From: Rubrivivax sp.
Lineage (GTDB): Bacteria > Pseudomonadota > Gammaproteobacteria > Burkholderiales > Burkholderiaceae_C
Direction of reading: 5' to 3'
NCBI GenBank assembly: GCA_024641945.1
Contig: JAHECD010000006.1
Coordinates: 1 to 64,000 of the forward strand
Length of the DNA: 64,000 nt
The notes under the pieces are model-generated. The model ran no database searches, was not told where the DNA came from, and saw nothing but the letters and a program-made list of their open reading frames with translations. Below are positions 1 through 10,070 of the stretch, one piece after another. Position numbers and translations under genes: made by a program. The stretch's first letter is position 1, and every line of letters starts with the position of its first letter.

Positions 1-1270
1 GATCCATGAATTCGAGCATCAGCACCACGCCCACGCCCAGCAGCAAGCCGAAGAACACACCCAGAATGCCGTTCAGGACGATCTTCGGCGAGGTGGGCAA
101 CGTCGGCGGCGTTGCTTCGGTCAGCGTGCTGATGTTGCTCTGCGTGGCTTGGCTTTCGAGGCTGGTCTGGTTCAGACGGGCCTGCACGGCGTCGTAGGCG
201 CGTTGCGCATTTTCAACATCACGCAGAAGCACGGAACTGTCGTCCCGCACGGACTTCAGGCGCAGCACCTTTGCACGCTGCGAATCGAGTTCGGCCCGCA
301 GTTGGCGCTCGCGCTGGCGATTGATGGTGTTGGTCACGCCCACGCCGCCAGTGACCCGGCTTGTCTCGGTCTGAAGGCGCCGGCGTGTTTCTGCCAGACT
401 CGCCCGTGCTTCGATCACCTGCGGATGGCTGTCGCCCAAGCGTGATGTCAATTCCTGCATGCGTGACTCTTGGCGTGAAAGCTCCGCCTTGAGACCGGCG
501 ATGAGTCCGTTGTTCAGCACTTCGGGCAGCTTGTCACCGCCGGCGCCTGCCGCCTGGAATTGCCGGCTCGCCGATTCCGACGAAATAGCCTCGAGCGCCA
601 CCAACTGGGTCGACAGTTCACTCAGGCGCGCGGTCTCGATGTCGAGTCGCTCGTCGGTGGCGATCAGGCCCTTGTCTTTCTGGTACGCACTGAGGCGCAC
701 CTGGGCCGCCTCGAGGGCGTCACGCGCTTCACGCAGACGCGTATCGAAGAAGCTCGAGTACCGCTTGGCGGGGTCGGTCCGCAACTCGAGCACCGTATCG
801 GTATACGCCTGTACGAAAGCATTGGCGAGTCCAGCCGCGAACTTGGGATCGGGCGCGCTGTACGAGATCGACAGCACGTTCGACTCGCGCGATGGCTTGA
901 TGTCCATGTTGCGCTTGAACGAATCCGACAACCAACTTTCGATCGTCCCTTCGCCGCCCGTCGATTCGAGCCATTGCGCCCGAACTTGCGGGTTCTCGGC
1001 CAGCTTCAGGTTGCGCGCGACGCGCAAGGCGACCCGGTCGCTCTGGATGATGTCGATCTGCGTGGCGATGAAGGCCGGCGAGACCATGCCGCCATAGGCC
1101 ACGGCCGACACCGGGTCCGGCTTGCTGTCGACGATGACGCTGGCGGTCGCGGTGTACTTCTTCGGCAGCAACAGGCTCACGCCGATGGCCAGCCCAGCAA
1201 CCAGCAACAGCACGATGAGGGCGACCCACCATCGTGCGCGAATGATTCCGATCAATTGCCCGAGGCTCAT
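1..1270 (-). CDS. epsF: EpsF-type chain length determinant (Wzz family), 3' end outside window
   Basis: Inner-membrane polysaccharide co-polymerase expected to control chain length during exopolysaccharide export. Reading the minus strand from an ATG at 1270 gives about 423 open residues running off the window edge. An N-terminal membrane segment lies near residues 14-34, starting RWWVALIVLLLVAGL. A periplasmic Wzz-like region follows (VIVDSKPDPVSA), then a long charged helical stretch with coiled-coil character, then a second membrane segment at about 398-420 (LNGILGVFFGLLLGVGVVL). It lies 19 bases downstream of epsE on the same strand, in the order epsD-epsE-epsF typical of exosortase B-linked EPS loci. 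The EpsF name rests on this layout and the two-membrane-segment plan. A generic Wzz/BY-kinase modulator domain is the fallback. Confidence 0.85.
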   Translation of the reverse strand, partial: MSLGQLIGIIRARWWVALIVLLLVAGLAIGVSLLLPKKYTATASVIVDSKPDPVSAVAYGGMVSPAFIATQIDIIQSDRVALRVARNLKLAENPQVRAQWLESTGGEGTIESWLSDSFKRNMDIKPSRESNVLSISYSAPDPKFAAGLANAFVQAYTDTVLELRTDPAKRYSSFFDTRLREARDALEAAQVRLSAYQKDKGLIATDERLDIETARLSELSTQLVALEAISSESASRQFQAAGAGGDKLPEVLNNGLIAGLKAELSRQESRMQELTSRLGDSHPQVIEARASLAETRRRLQTETSRVTGGVGVTNTINRQRERQLRAELDSQRAKVLRLKSVRDDSSVLLRDVENAQRAYDAVQARLNQTSLESQATQSNISTLTEATPPTLPTSPKIVLNGILGVFFGLLLGVGVVLMLEFMD

Positions 1271-1289
1271 CTTTGCGGCTCCCTGCGAT

Positions 1290-2132
1290 TTAGAAAAGGC
1301 TCTCGCGCACGAATACGACGTCGCCGTCCCGCAGCACGTCGTCCATCGTCGGCTGGATGACCTCGACCTTGCCGTCCTTGCTCTTGCGGTGCAGACGCAG
1401 GCCCTTTTCGGTGCCGCGTTGGGTGAGACCGCCGCCAGTGGCGAGCGCCTGCATGACCGTCATGCCGCGCTCGATGCGCAGCGGCCCGGGCCGTTGGACT
1501 TCGCCATAGATGTAGGCAATTGGCGCGCGGTCCACGTATACGGTGTCGCCGTTCTGGATCAGCACGTCCTTGTCGCGCACCTGCTCCTTGAACATGGCCG
1601 GCAGATCCACCTCGCTGCGGAACGGCTTGCCGTTGCGCGTGCCGACGACCGTGACGACTTCTGCGCCGCCCTGGGCAATGCCGCCGGCGTTGGCCAGAAG
1701 GTCGCTCAGCCGCAGCTCGGCCGTTTCGATCGGGAACCTGCCCGGGCGGTTCACCTGGCCGAGCACGCTGGCCTGGTGACCGCGGACCTGCGACACCAGG
1801 ATGCTGACCTGCGGCTGGCGCACGAAGTTGCCGTTCCGCAGGCCGTCAGCGATGAACTTTTCGGCCTGGCTGACCGACATCGACCCGATCTTGATCGAGC
1901 CGAGCAGCGGGTAGCTCACGATGCCTGCTTCGCTGACACGCGCCTCGAGTGTCAGGTCGGGGTTTTGGTAGACCGTGATCCGGATCACGTCACCGGCACC
2001 CAATCTGTACTCGGCTGCCGACGATCCGGCGGACGCCGGCTGTGCCAACGCAGCGGTCGGGGCGGCCGCCGAGACAATGCAGACTGCTGCAGCCAGGGCG
2101 CGAACGAAGATCGAAACGGGATTGATGGTCAT
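1290..2132 (-). CDS. epsE: EpsE-type polysaccharide export protein (Wza-like)
   Basis: Periplasmic/outer-membrane polysaccharide export protein. An N-terminal signal peptide covers about 30 residues and ends AAPTAALAQ. The Poly_export motif EYRLGAGDVIRITVYQNPDL follows, then two SLBB-type beta-grasp modules, visible at SVLGQVNRPGRFPIE and YIYGEVQRPGPLRIE. The length of 280 residues is normal for the family. The ATG at 2132 shares one base with the epsD stop (TGATG), so translation is probably coupled. A GTG one codon upstream (2135) is the alternative start. EpsE would work with EpsF in the same envelope-spanning export complex. Confidence 0.9.
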   Translation of the reverse strand: MTINPVSIFVRALAAAVCIVSAAAPTAALAQPASAGSSAAEYRLGAGDVIRITVYQNPDLTLEARVSEAGIVSYPLLGSIKIGSMSVSQAEKFIADGLRNGNFVRQPQVSILVSQVRGHQASVLGQVNRPGRFPIETAELRLSDLLANAGGIAQGGAEVVTVVGTRNGKPFRSEVDLPAMFKEQVRDKDVLIQNGDTVYVDRAPIAYIYGEVQRPGPLRIERGMTVMQALATGGGLTQRGTEKGLRLHRKSKDGKVEVIQPTMDDVLRDGDVVFVRESLF

Positions 2133-3145
2133 CACTTGAAACCCATGCCTTTGCTGATCGAAGACGCGTCCAGTCCACTGGCAGCGGTTGCGGGTGCCGG
2201 AGCCGCCTGGGGCTCCGGCGCTGGCGACGGCGCGACGGCAGCAGGCGCCACGGAGGCCGCGGCTGCCGGAGCGGCCGCGGAAGGTTCGGCAAATTTCCCG
2301 ACGTACTCGATCTTGGCCGCAGCGCGCATGCCCTTGATATCGCTTGCAGCCATCTCGCGGCGGCGCTCGTTCAGCAGAAATTGCTCGATCGCAGGTTTGG
2401 ACTGCTCGAGTGTGACCGGTTGCATGCGCGAACCGGCCAGAAAGACGACCTGGGCACCCGTCGGTGTGGGCGTGAAGGTGGCCTGTCCGTCGCGCATCTT
2501 GGCAAAGGCATCGAGACTTGCAAGTGGCAGGTGCTCGGCCGCCCGTACCGCCTGGTTGCCCGTGAACTTGAAATCACCCGCCTTCAGCTGCGCCACGAAG
2601 TCCTCGAGGCTCTTGGCTGCAGCCAGTTTGTCACGAAGGACCTGAATCTGGTCCGGCGCGGCCTCGATCGCCAGTTCCTGGATGCTGTACACGCGCCGCT
2701 CCTTGAAAAGCGCGGGCCGGGAATCGTAGTATTTCTGAACTTCGTCGGCGGTCGGTTTTGAGGCGCCCTCGCCCACACGTTCGAGATAGGCTCGCGCAAT
2801 GATCTCGCGCTTGGCACCTTCGATCTGCTGCACCACCCGTGGGTCGCGATCGATCTTCAGCTCTCCCGCCTTCTGCACCGCCAATTCCTGGTCGATCAGG
2901 CGCTCGAGAATCTGCCTGCTGGCCGCCTCCGCCTGTTCGGGGCGCAGGCCCCGTTGCTGCTGAAGAACGAAGTTGATCTGATGAACCGTGATCTCTTCCT
3001 TGTTCACCTTGGCCGCTGTCTGGGTCGCTGCCTTGTCCTTCTTCTTGTCACCACACCCGACGAGCGCCAACGCCGCCACGGCTGCCAGAAGCAGCGACAG
3101 TCGCAACGGCGCAGCCCGGCGGGCCGCCTTCGGGAATCGATTCAT
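2132..3145 (-). CDS. epsD: EpsD-family peptidyl-prolyl isomerase lipoprotein
   Basis: Predicted periplasmic PpiC/SurA-like lipoprotein of the EpsD family, found in EPS loci linked to PEP-CTERM/exosortase systems. The start chosen is ATG 3145, because it places a signal peptide directly before the lipobox LVGC (Cys31). A SurA-like N-terminal helix region follows (LRPEQAEAASRQILERLIDQ). A rotamase-like segment starts at about residue 145 (RRVYSIQEL). The last 50 or so residues are a low-complexity Ala/Pro tail, odd for the fold and probably a flexible linker. First gene of the visible epsD-epsE-epsF run. The 265 bases before it carry no gene and presumably the promoter. Confidence 0.85.
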   Translation of the reverse strand: MNRFPKAARRAAPLRLSLLLAAVAALALVGCGDKKKDKAATQTAAKVNKEEITVHQINFVLQQQRGLRPEQAEAASRQILERLIDQELAVQKAGELKIDRDPRVVQQIEGAKREIIARAYLERVGEGASKPTADEVQKYYDSRPALFKERRVYSIQELAIEAAPDQIQVLRDKLAAAKSLEDFVAQLKAGDFKFTGNQAVRAAEHLPLASLDAFAKMRDGQATFTPTPTGAQVVFLAGSRMQPVTLEQSKPAIEQFLLNERRREMAASDIKGMRAAAKIEYVGKFAEPSAAAPAAAASVAPAAVAPSPAPEPQAAPAPATAASGLDASSISKGMGFK

Positions 3146-3410
3146 CAGGTGCTTTCTCTCAGCCAGAAACGAGATCGTTCGACCGCTTCGCGGCGTTGAC
3201 GTTCGACATGTCAGGGACAACCCGACAAGTGTAGCGGCAGGTAATAGAGCAAATGCCCCTAAGGTAAGTGCTCACCCGCCCCTGTAACCGGTCGAACGTG
3301 AACAAGACCACGGCCACGGCTGCGCGGGGTATTGACGGATCGCCACGGCAAGCCGTCGGCCAGCATGGGCCACCAACTCCGACCCGGGTTCAGCATCGCC
3401 CCCCTCGCCG

Positions 3411-4142
3411 TCAGCAGCGCACACCCACGTGCAATGCGACGACGCCGCCGGTCAGGTTGTGCACGTCAACATGGCTGAAACCGGCAACCTTCATCATTTC
3501 CTTCAGGGTCTGCTGGTCGGGGTGCATTCGGATGGATTCGGCCAGGTAGCGGTAGCTGTCGCCGTCGCGAGCGACCAATTGTCCCAGACGCGGAAGGACC
3601 GTGAACGAATACCAGTCGTAGGTCGCCTTGAGAGGCGCCGCCACCTTCGAGAATTCGAGCACGAGCAGCCGGCCCCCCGGTCGCAGCACACGCGCCATTT
3701 CGGCCAGCGCGCGCTCCTTGTGCGTCATGTTGCGCAGCCCGAATGCCACCGAGACCAGATCGAAGGCACCGTCGCGAAACGGCAGCTTCTCCCCATCGCA
3801 GGCCAACGTGGGCAATGCAAGACCGTCGTCGAGCATTCGGTCCCGCCCGACCCGCAACATCGACTCGTTGATGTCCGTGTGGACGACGAGTCCCTGGTCG
3901 CCGACCCTCCGCGCAAACGATCGCGTCAGATCACCGGTGCCAGCGGCGATGTCTAGCACCCGGTCACCGGGACGAATGTCGGCCACGGTGACGGCGTAGG
4001 CTTTCCAGGCCCGATGCAGCCCCAACGACATCAGGTCGTTCATGACGTCGTAGCGCGACGCCACGGAATCGAAGACACCTCGTACTCGAGCAGCCTTCTC
4101 CGACTCGTCGACCGTCTGATATCCGAAATGCGTCTGCGTCAT
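3411..4142 (-). CDS. ubiE: Ubiquinone/menaquinone biosynthesis C-methyltransferase UbiE
   Basis: SAM-dependent C-methyltransferase of ubiquinone (and menaquinone, if made) synthesis. It has the UbiE signature [17 protein letters not shown] (residues 31-47), the SAM-binding motif [12 protein letters not shown] (about 63-74), and the downstream [20 protein letters not shown]. Start chosen at [11 protein letters not shown], giving 243 residues, which matches family length; an upstream in-frame extension is unlike the family. It follows the DUF971 gene on the same strand by 19 bases, a pairing common in betaproteobacteria. Confidence 0.96.
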   Translation of the reverse strand: MTQTHFGYQTVDESEKAARVRGVFDSVASRYDVMNDLMSLGLHRAWKAYAVTVADIRPGDRVLDIAAGTGDLTRSFARRVGDQGLVVHTDINESMLRVGRDRMLDDGLALPTLACDGEKLPFRDGAFDLVSVAFGLRNMTHKERALAEMARVLRPGGRLLVLEFSKVAAPLKATYDWYSFTVLPRLGQLVARDGDSYRYLAESIRMHPDQQTLKEMMKVAGFSHVDVHNLTGGVVALHVGVRC

Positions 4143-4161
4143 GGCACTACCGTCCGGACAC

Positions 4162-4578
4162 TCAATGGTGCCCGCAGGAACCACCGCCGCTGCTGGCACC
4201 CTTCATCGGCGCATCGCGGTCGACGCCCGCCTCCTGCAGGCGTGACAGGTATCGCTCCCAGAGTTCGTCCTGCTGCGAGCCCAGGCGGTACAGATAGTCC
4301 CAAGAAAAGATCCCTGTATCGTGACCGTCGGAAAACGTCGGCTGCACCGCATAGTGACCCACCGCCTCCATCGATACGATGTCGACGTCGCGTTTGCCGG
4401 TCTGAAGCACTTCTTGGCCCGGCCCGTGCCCCTGCACCTCGGCCGACGGCGAATACACCCTCAACATCTCGAAAGGGATCTTGAACGTCAGCCCGTCGTC
4501 GAACCCGACTTCGAGCACGCGAGACGATTGGTGAACCGTCAGCGCGGTCGGTTGTGGGATCTTGGTGGTCGTGGTCAT
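4162..4578 (-). CDS. DUF971 / GBBH-like N-terminal domain protein
   Basis: 138-residue protein made of a gamma-butyrobetaine-hydroxylase-like N-terminal domain (DUF971). Sequence cues are [31 protein letters not shown] and the aromatic [15 protein letters not shown]. The C-terminus is Gly/Ser-rich and ends in CGHH, a possible metal ligand cluster. The oxygenase half of GBBH enzymes is absent, as usual for this bacterial family. It lies directly upstream of ubiE. The biochemical role is not established; a link to iron-sulfur or quinone metabolism is inference from context. Confidence 0.9.
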   Translation of the reverse strand: MTTTTKIPQPTALTVHQSSRVLEVGFDDGLTFKIPFEMLRVYSPSAEVQGHGPGQEVLQTGKRDVDIVSMEAVGHYAVQPTFSDGHDTGIFSWDYLYRLGSQQDELWERYLSRLQEAGVDRDAPMKGASSGGGSCGHH

Positions 4579-4634
4579 CGGTGGGTTCCAGTGGCTTCGC
4601 GCCGGAGCGTGGCCGCAAGCCGATTATCCGCGGG

Positions 4635-7600
4635 TCAGACGAGAACGCGCTCGATTCCCCCGGCATTGGCCCTGGCCACGTAGTCCGGCAGCCAGTCCTC
4701 GCCCAGAATCTTGCGCGCCATCTCGACGACGATGTAGTCGGCCTCGAGCAAGCCGGTGGCCATGTCCCCCTGGTACCGGCTCAACCCCTGCAGGCAGCTT
4801 GGGCAACTGGTGAGTATCTTGATGTCGTCGGTCGCGGAGACGGCGCCCGACATCCGAAGCGACGCTTCGCCCTTCACGATCTCTTCCTGCTTCCTGAAGC
4901 GCACTTGCGTGCTGATGTCGGGCCGGGTGACTCCCAGTGTCCCGCTCTCGCCGCAGCAGCGCTCGTTCTTGAGCACCTGCGGTCCGACCAACGCCCTGAC
5001 CGTCTTCATCGGGTCCTGCAGTTTCATCGGCGAGTGGCAGGGATCGTGGTACAGGTATGCCCCGCCGCTGCCGTCGCCCAGCGTGACGCCCTTCTCGAGC
5101 AGGTATTCGTGTATGTCGAGAATCCGGCAGCCTGGAAAGATGTCCTCGAAGCCGTAACCCTGAAGCTGGTCATAACACGTGCCGCAGGAGACGACGACCG
5201 TCTTGATATCCAGGTAGTTCAGCGTGTTCGCCACGCGATGGAACAAGACGCGGTTGTCCGTGATCATCTGCTCGGCCTTGTCGAACTGGCCGCTGCCCCG
5301 CTGCGGATAGCCGCAGCAAAGATAGCCCGGCGGAAGCACGGTCTGCACGCCGGCGTGCCACAGCATCGCCTGCGTGGCGAGTCCCACCTGACTGAACAGG
5401 CGCTCCGAGCCACAGCCTGGAAAGTAGAAGACGGCTTCCGTATCGGCGGTCGTGGCTGCAGGGTTGCGGATGATCGGGACGTAGTCCCGGTCCTCGATGT
5501 CCAACAGTGCACGAGCCGTCCGCTTGGGCAGGTTGCCGGGCATCTTCTTGTTGATGAAGTGGATGACCTGTTCCTTCAGCGGCGCCGGACCCAGCGTTGC
5601 CGGCGGCGCTGCCGTCTGCCTTCGCGCGGCCGGCCTGAGCAGGTCGCTCATGAAACGCTGGGCCTTGAACCCCAGACCAACCATCCCGGCACGCACGATC
5701 TTGATCGTCTGCGGGTTGGTCGCGTTCAAGAAGAACATGGCGGCGGCATTTCCCGGGCGGAAGCTCTTCTTGCCCATCTTGCGCAGCAGGTTGCGCATGT
5801 TCATGGTGACGTCGCCGAAATCGATCTTGACGGGACAAGGCGACAGGCACTTGTGGCACACCGTGCAGTGGTCGGCCACGTCTTCGAAGTCCTCCCAGTG
5901 CTGCACGCTGATGCCTCGTCGCGTCTGCTCTTCGTACAGGAAAGCCTCGATCAGCAAAGAGGTCGCCAGGATCTTGTTGCGCGGGCTGTAAAGCAGATTG
6001 GCGCGCGGCACGTGCGTCGCGCACACAGGCTTGCACTTGCCGCAGCGCAGGCAGTCCTTGATGCTGTCGCTGATGGCACCGATATCGCTGCGTTGCATGA
6101 TCAGCGACTCGTGACCCATCAAGCCGAAACTGGGGGTGTAAGCCGCCGTCAGGTCGGCAGGCAGGTGGTCGACAGACGTCGCGCGCAACAGCTTGCCCTT
6201 GTTGAACCGACCCTCGGGGTCGACTCGGGCCTTGTAGTCTGCGAACCCACGCAACTCGTCGTCCGTGAGGAACTCGAGCTTGGTGATGCCGATGCCATGT
6301 TCGCCCGAGATCACGCCGTCGAGCCGGCGTGCCAGCGCCATGATTCGCGCCACGGCCTCGTGCGCCGTCTGCAGCATGGCGTAGTTGTCGCTGTTGACGG
6401 GGATGTTGGTATGGACGTTGCCATCGCCTGCGTGCATGTGCAGCGCCACCCAGACACGGCCGCGCAGGACCTGGGCATGCAGGCGCCGGCACTCGGCGAG
6501 GATGGCAGTGAATGCCGCTCCCGCAAACAGCGTCTGCAGCGGCTCCAGGATCTGCGTCTTCCAGGAAGCGCGCAAGCGCCAATCCTGCAGCAGTGCGAAG
6601 AACGTCTCTCCACGGTCGGGCTGGACCACGTCGAGGCCGTCAAGCCACCCTTGCCAAAGCCGGCGCACGCCGTGCAGGAGCGCCAGGGCCTGCCCGACGC
6701 GGTCCTCGAGCAACTCGGCTCGGGGGATCTCGCCGGCATCGTCGCTGCGGGCCAGGGGGAGCATGCCGTGGCCGAAGAAGGTTTCGAGCTCGCCGACCAG
6801 TTCGAGCTTGTTGCGCAGACTCAGTTCGACGTTGATGCGCTCGATGCCCTCGGTGTATTCACCCATGCGCTCGAGCGGGATCACCACGTCTTCGTTGATC
6901 TTGAACGCATTCGTGTGGCGGGCGATGGCCGCCGTACGCTTGCGGTCGAGCCAGAACTTCTTTCGCGCATCGGCGCTCACGGCCACGAAGCCCTCGCCGT
7001 GGCGGGTGTTGGCGATACGCACGACCTCGCTGGTGGCCCGCGCGACGGCGTCGGCGTCGTCGCCGACGATGTCGCCCACGAGCACCATCTTCGGCAGGCC
7101 GCTGCCGCCCGGCGTCGGGTTCACCCGTTTGCTCTTGGTGGCGTACCCAACCGCCTTGAGATAGCGATCATCGAGGTGCTCGAGACCGGCCAGGACGGCG
7201 CCGCCTGGCCGGCGGGCCTCGGCGAACATGAAATTCTTGATCTCGACGATGCTCGGTACCGCATCCTTGGCGTTGCCGAAGAATTCGAGGCAGACCGTGC
7301 GCACGTGCGCCGGCATGCGATGAACGATCCAGCGTGCGCTCGTGATGATGCCGTCGCAGCCTTCCTTTTGCACCCCGGGCAGGCCGGCCAGGAACTTGTC
7401 GGTGACGTCCTTGCCCAGGCCCTCCTTGCGAAAGGTCCGGCCCGGAATGTCGAGGCGCTCGGTGCGTTCGACCTTCTTGCCGCTGGCGTCGAAGTGGCGC
7501 AGCTCGAAACTGGCCACGTCCACGTCGTGGATCTTGCCGAGGTTGTGATTCAGGCGGACGACCTCGAGCCAGCGCGCCTGCGGCGTCACCATCTTCCAGC

Positions 7601-8561
7601 TGGCGAGGTTGTCCAGCGCCGTGCCCCAAAGCACCGCCTTCTTGCCGCCGGCGTTCATCGCGATATTGCCGCCGATGCAGCTCGCCTCGGCCGAGGTCGG
7701 ATCGACCGCGAACACATGGCCGGCGCGCTCGGCGGCGTCGGCGACACGCTGAGTCACCACACCGGCCTCGCTGTAGACGGTGGCAACCGCATGGTCCACA
7801 CCCGGCAGCCTGACCATCTCGAGCTCGCTCATGGCCTCGAGCTTCTCGGTATTGATGACGGCGCTCTTCCACGTCAAAGGCACGGCGCCACCGGTGTAGC
7901 CCGTGCCGCCGCCGCGTGGCACGATGGTGAGGCCGAGTTCGATGCAGCCCTGCACCAGACCTGCCATCTCGGCTTCACTGTCGGGTGTCAGCACGACGAA
8001 GGGAAATTCGACGCGCCAGTCGGTCGCGTCGGTGACATGGGAGACGCGGCTCAGCCCGTCGAACTTTAGGTTGTCCTGCGCGGTGCGACGGCCCAGCACA
8101 CGCCGCGCGACCTTTCGCAGGTCCCAGACGGCCCTGAAATGCGCGGCGAACCGCTCGACCGCCGCACTGGCAGACTCGAGCAGTTCGCCGACCAAGGCAT
8201 CGCGCTGGGCATCGGCTTGCGGCGTGCGCCGTCGCGCCACCTCGCCGAGCCGGTGGTGCAGCGCGTCGATGAGCATCTGGCGACGCTTCGGGTTGTCGAG
8301 AAGGTCGTCCTCGAGGTACGGATTGCGCTGCACGACCCAGATGTCTCCCAGCACCTCGTAAAGCATGCGGGCGGACCGCCCCGTGCGCCGTTCGTCGCGC
8401 AATTGCTGCAGCAAGTCCCAAGCGCGGGTACCGAGCAGGCGCAGCACGATCTCGCGGTCGGAGAACGAGGTGTAGTTGTACGGAATCTCGCGCAACCGGG
8501 GAGCATGCTCGTCGGTGGCGCCGACGGGGCCGGCGGCCTGCAGCGGTAAGGGTGCGTTCAT
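4635..8561 (-). CDS. Large FAD-binding and Fe-S dehydrogenase (DUF3683, D-lactate/glycolate-oxidase-like)
   Basis: Single 1308-residue polypeptide. In order: a DUF3683-type N-terminus ([17 protein letters not shown]); an FAD-binding PCMH domain with [16 protein letters not shown] near 215; an FAD-oxidase C-terminal region ending [13 protein letters not shown] near 757; two 4Fe-4S motifs ([11 protein letters not shown] near 837 and [12 protein letters not shown] near 900); and two CCG cysteine-rich domains (LCCGYPQRG near 1082, ERCCGESG near 1202). This equals a fusion of GlcD-like, GlcF-like and heterodisulfide-reductase-like parts. It probably oxidises a 2-hydroxyacid and passes electrons to the quinone pool. 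No signal peptide is seen. The substrate cannot be told from sequence; D-lactate or D-2-hydroxyglutarate are the usual guesses. Confidence 0.9.
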   Translation of the reverse strand: MNAPLPLQAAGPVGATDEHAPRLREIPYNYTSFSDREIVLRLLGTRAWDLLQQLRDERRTGRSARMLYEVLGDIWVVQRNPYLEDDLLDNPKRRQMLIDALHHRLGEVARRRTPQADAQRDALVGELLESASAAVERFAAHFRAVWDLRKVARRVLGRRTAQDNLKFDGLSRVSHVTDATDWRVEFPFVVLTPDSEAEMAGLVQGCIELGLTIVPRGGGTGYTGGAVPLTWKSAVINTEKLEAMSELEMVRLPGVDHAVATVYSEAGVVTQRVADAAERAGHVFAVDPTSAEASCIGGNIAMNAGGKKAVLWGTALDNLASWKMVTPQARWLEVVRLNHNLGKIHDVDVASFELRHFDASGKKVERTERLDIPGRTFRKEGLGKDVTDKFLAGLPGVQKEGCDGIITSARWIVHRMPAHVRTVCLEFFGNAKDAVPSIVEIKNFMFAEARRPGGAVLAGLEHLDDRYLKAVGYATKSKRVNPTPGGSGLPKMVLVGDIVGDDADAVARATSEVVRIANTRHGEGFVAVSADARKKFWLDRKRTAAIARHTNAFKINEDVVIPLERMGEYTEGIERINVELSLRNKLELVGELETFFGHGMLPLARSDDAGEIPRAELLEDRVGQALALLHGVRRLWQGWLDGLDVVQPDRGETFFALLQDWRLRASWKTQILEPLQTLFAGAAFTAILAECRRLHAQVLRGRVWVALHMHAGDGNVHTNIPVNSDNYAMLQTAHEAVARIMALARRLDGVISGEHGIGITKLEFLTDDELRGFADYKARVDPEGRFNKGKLLRATSVDHLPADLTAAYTPSFGLMGHESLIMQRSDIGAISDSIKDCLRCGKCKPVCATHVPRANLLYSPRNKILATSLLIEAFLYEEQTRRGISVQHWEDFEDVADHCTVCHKCLSPCPVKIDFGDVTMNMRNLLRKMGKKSFRPGNAAAMFFLNATNPQTIKIVRAGMVGLGFKAQRFMSDLLRPAARRQTAAPPATLGPAPLKEQVIHFINKKMPGNLPKRTARALLDIEDRDYVPIIRNPAATTADTEAVFYFPGCGSERLFSQVGLATQAMLWHAGVQTVLPPGYLCCGYPQRGSGQFDKAEQMITDNRVLFHRVANTLNYLDIKTVVVSCGTCYDQLQGYGFEDIFPGCRILDIHEYLLEKGVTLGDGSGGAYLYHDPCHSPMKLQDPMKTVRALVGPQVLKNERCCGESGTLGVTRPDISTQVRFRKQEEIVKGEASLRMSGAVSATDDIKILTSCPSCLQGLSRYQGDMATGLLEADYIVVEMARKILGEDWLPDYVARANAGGIERVLV

Positions 8562-8685
8562 GGGGTCATGCCGGGCCCGGACGGGACTGTCGGCAGCACG
8601 TAACCTTGAATCGTACCGCAGCGCAGCATTCCATTCGGCCCGGGGCGCTGCGGCGGGTAAATCCCGTTCCGGTCACGTGCGATCC

Positions 8686-8707
8686 ATGACAGAAACGCGC
8701 CTGTCAC
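8686..8707 (+). promoter_or_regulatory. Inverted repeat upstream of ugpB, possible operator
   Basis: ATGACAG and CTGTCAC face each other (TGACAG, 8 bases, CTGTCA), about 50 bases before the ugpB start. CTGTCA resembles a PhoB half-site, and ugp operons are Pho-regulated in enterobacteria. However, a Pho box needs direct repeats at an 11-base period, and here the arms are inverted. A different repressor site or chance is equally possible. Confidence 0.25.
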
Positions 8708-8758
8708 GGTGCGCGGACACACTGCGCATGCCTCGATGCATTGATTCACGGAGAAGTC

Positions 8759-10066
8759 ATGAGATTCCAGAACGCCCTTCTTGCCGCTGCCTCGGCCCTT
8801 TGCACCCTGCCCGCCGCGGCGCAGACCGAGATCCATTGGTGGCATTCGATGACCGGCGGACTCAATGACTGGGTCGTCGACCTGTCCAACGGCTTCAACA
8901 CCAGCCAGAAGGACTACAAGGTCGTGCCCACGTACAAGGGCACATACGACGAGTCGATGGCGGCGTCGATCGCTGCCTTCCGAGCCGGCAATGCGCCGCA
9001 CATCCTGCAGGTCTTCGAAGTGGGCACGGCCACGATGATGGCCAGCAAGGGCGCCATCGTGCCTGTAGGCAAAGTACTCGCAGACGCCGGCTACAAGTTC
9101 GATCCCAAGGCCTACATTCCGGCCGTGGTGGGTTACTACACGGCGCCCAGCGGCCAGATGCTGAGCTTCCCGTTCAACAGTTCGACCACCGTGCTGAACT
9201 TCAACAAGGACCTCTTCAAGAAGGCCGGCCTCGACCCGAACAAGCCCCCCGCGACATGGCCCGAGGTGGCACTGGCGGCGGCCAAGCTGAAGGCCTCTGG
9301 CGTGGAGTGCCCGTTCACGACCAGCTGGCAGAGCTGGACCCAGCTCGAAAGCTTCTCGACCTGGCACAACACCTTGTTTGCCTCGCAGAACAACGGCTTC
9401 GGCGGAAGTGGCGCGCGGCTGGTCTTCAACAGCCCGTTGCATGTGCGACACATCGAAAATCTGGCCAACATGGCCAAGCAGGGCCTATTCCAGTACCGCG
9501 GCCGTGGCAACAAGCCTGACGCCTCGTTCTATTCGGGCGAATGTGCGATGGCCACGGCATCGTCGTCCACCTACGCCAGCATCAAGAAGAACGCCAAGTT
9601 CGATTTCGGCATCGCACCGCTGCCTTACTACCCGGACGTTCCGGGGACACCCCAGAACACCGTCATCGGTGGCGCCTCGCTGTGGGTGATGTCGGGCAAG
9701 AAGCCGCAAGAGTACAAGGGCGTCGCCGCTTTCTTCAATTACCTGACGAATGCACCAATCCAAGCAAAGAGCCACCAGAGCACCGGCTATCTGCCAATCA
9801 CTTTGGCGTCGTTTGCGATGACGGAAAAGTCCGGCTTCTATGCCAAGAATCCGGGCACCGACACCGCGGTCAACCAGATGATCCGCAAGACGACCGACAA
9901 GTCACGAGGCATCCGTCTCGGCAACATGCTGCAGGTACGTGCGATCGTCAACGAGGAGCTTGAACAAGTGTGGGCCGGCAAGAAGAGCGCCAAGGAAGCG
10001 CTCGACGCGGCCGTCACGCGCGGCAACGAGCAGCTCGAACGATTCCAGAAGGCCAACAAGAGCTGA
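8759..10066 (+). CDS. ugpB: sn-glycerol-3-phosphate ABC transporter, substrate-binding protein
   Basis: Periplasmic solute-binding protein (extracellular family 1) of the Ugp importer. The start at ATG 8759 has a GGAG ribosome site 8 bases upstream and gives a Sec signal peptide ending LPAAAQ. The mature protein starts [17 protein letters not shown], a hallmark of UgpB. It also has [22 protein letters not shown] and [13 protein letters not shown]. Length is 435 residues. First gene of a five-gene operon ugpB-ugpA-ugpE-ugpC-ugpQ, all on the plus strand with gaps of 4 to 13 bases. It binds glycerol-3-phosphate and glycerophosphodiesters. Confidence 0.96.
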   Translation: MRFQNALLAAASALCTLPAAAQTEIHWWHSMTGGLNDWVVDLSNGFNTSQKDYKVVPTYKGTYDESMAASIAAFRAGNAPHILQVFEVGTATMMASKGAIVPVGKVLADAGYKFDPKAYIPAVVGYYTAPSGQMLSFPFNSSTTVLNFNKDLFKKAGLDPNKPPATWPEVALAAAKLKASGVECPFTTSWQSWTQLESFSTWHNTLFASQNNGFGGSGARLVFNSPLHVRHIENLANMAKQGLFQYRGRGNKPDASFYSGECAMATASSSTYASIKKNAKFDFGIAPLPYYPDVPGTPQNTVIGGASLWVMSGKKPQEYKGVAAFFNYLTNAPIQAKSHQSTGYLPITLASFAMTEKSGFYAKNPGTDTAVNQMIRKTTDKSRGIRLGNMLQVRAIVNEELEQVWAGKKSAKEALDAAVTRGNEQLERFQKANKS

Positions 10067-10070
10067 CCCG

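Noticed and set aside
4554-8069. 1171-residue open frame on the plus strand
   Set aside because: It is antisense to the FAD/Fe-S dehydrogenase. GC-rich codon bias opens the opposite frame; its translation is His/Arg/Val-rich with no domain.
8670-8720. A Pho box before ugpB
   Set aside because: Needs direct CTGTCAT-type repeats at an 11-base period; only opposed half-sites are present. Kept as an unnamed inverted repeat.
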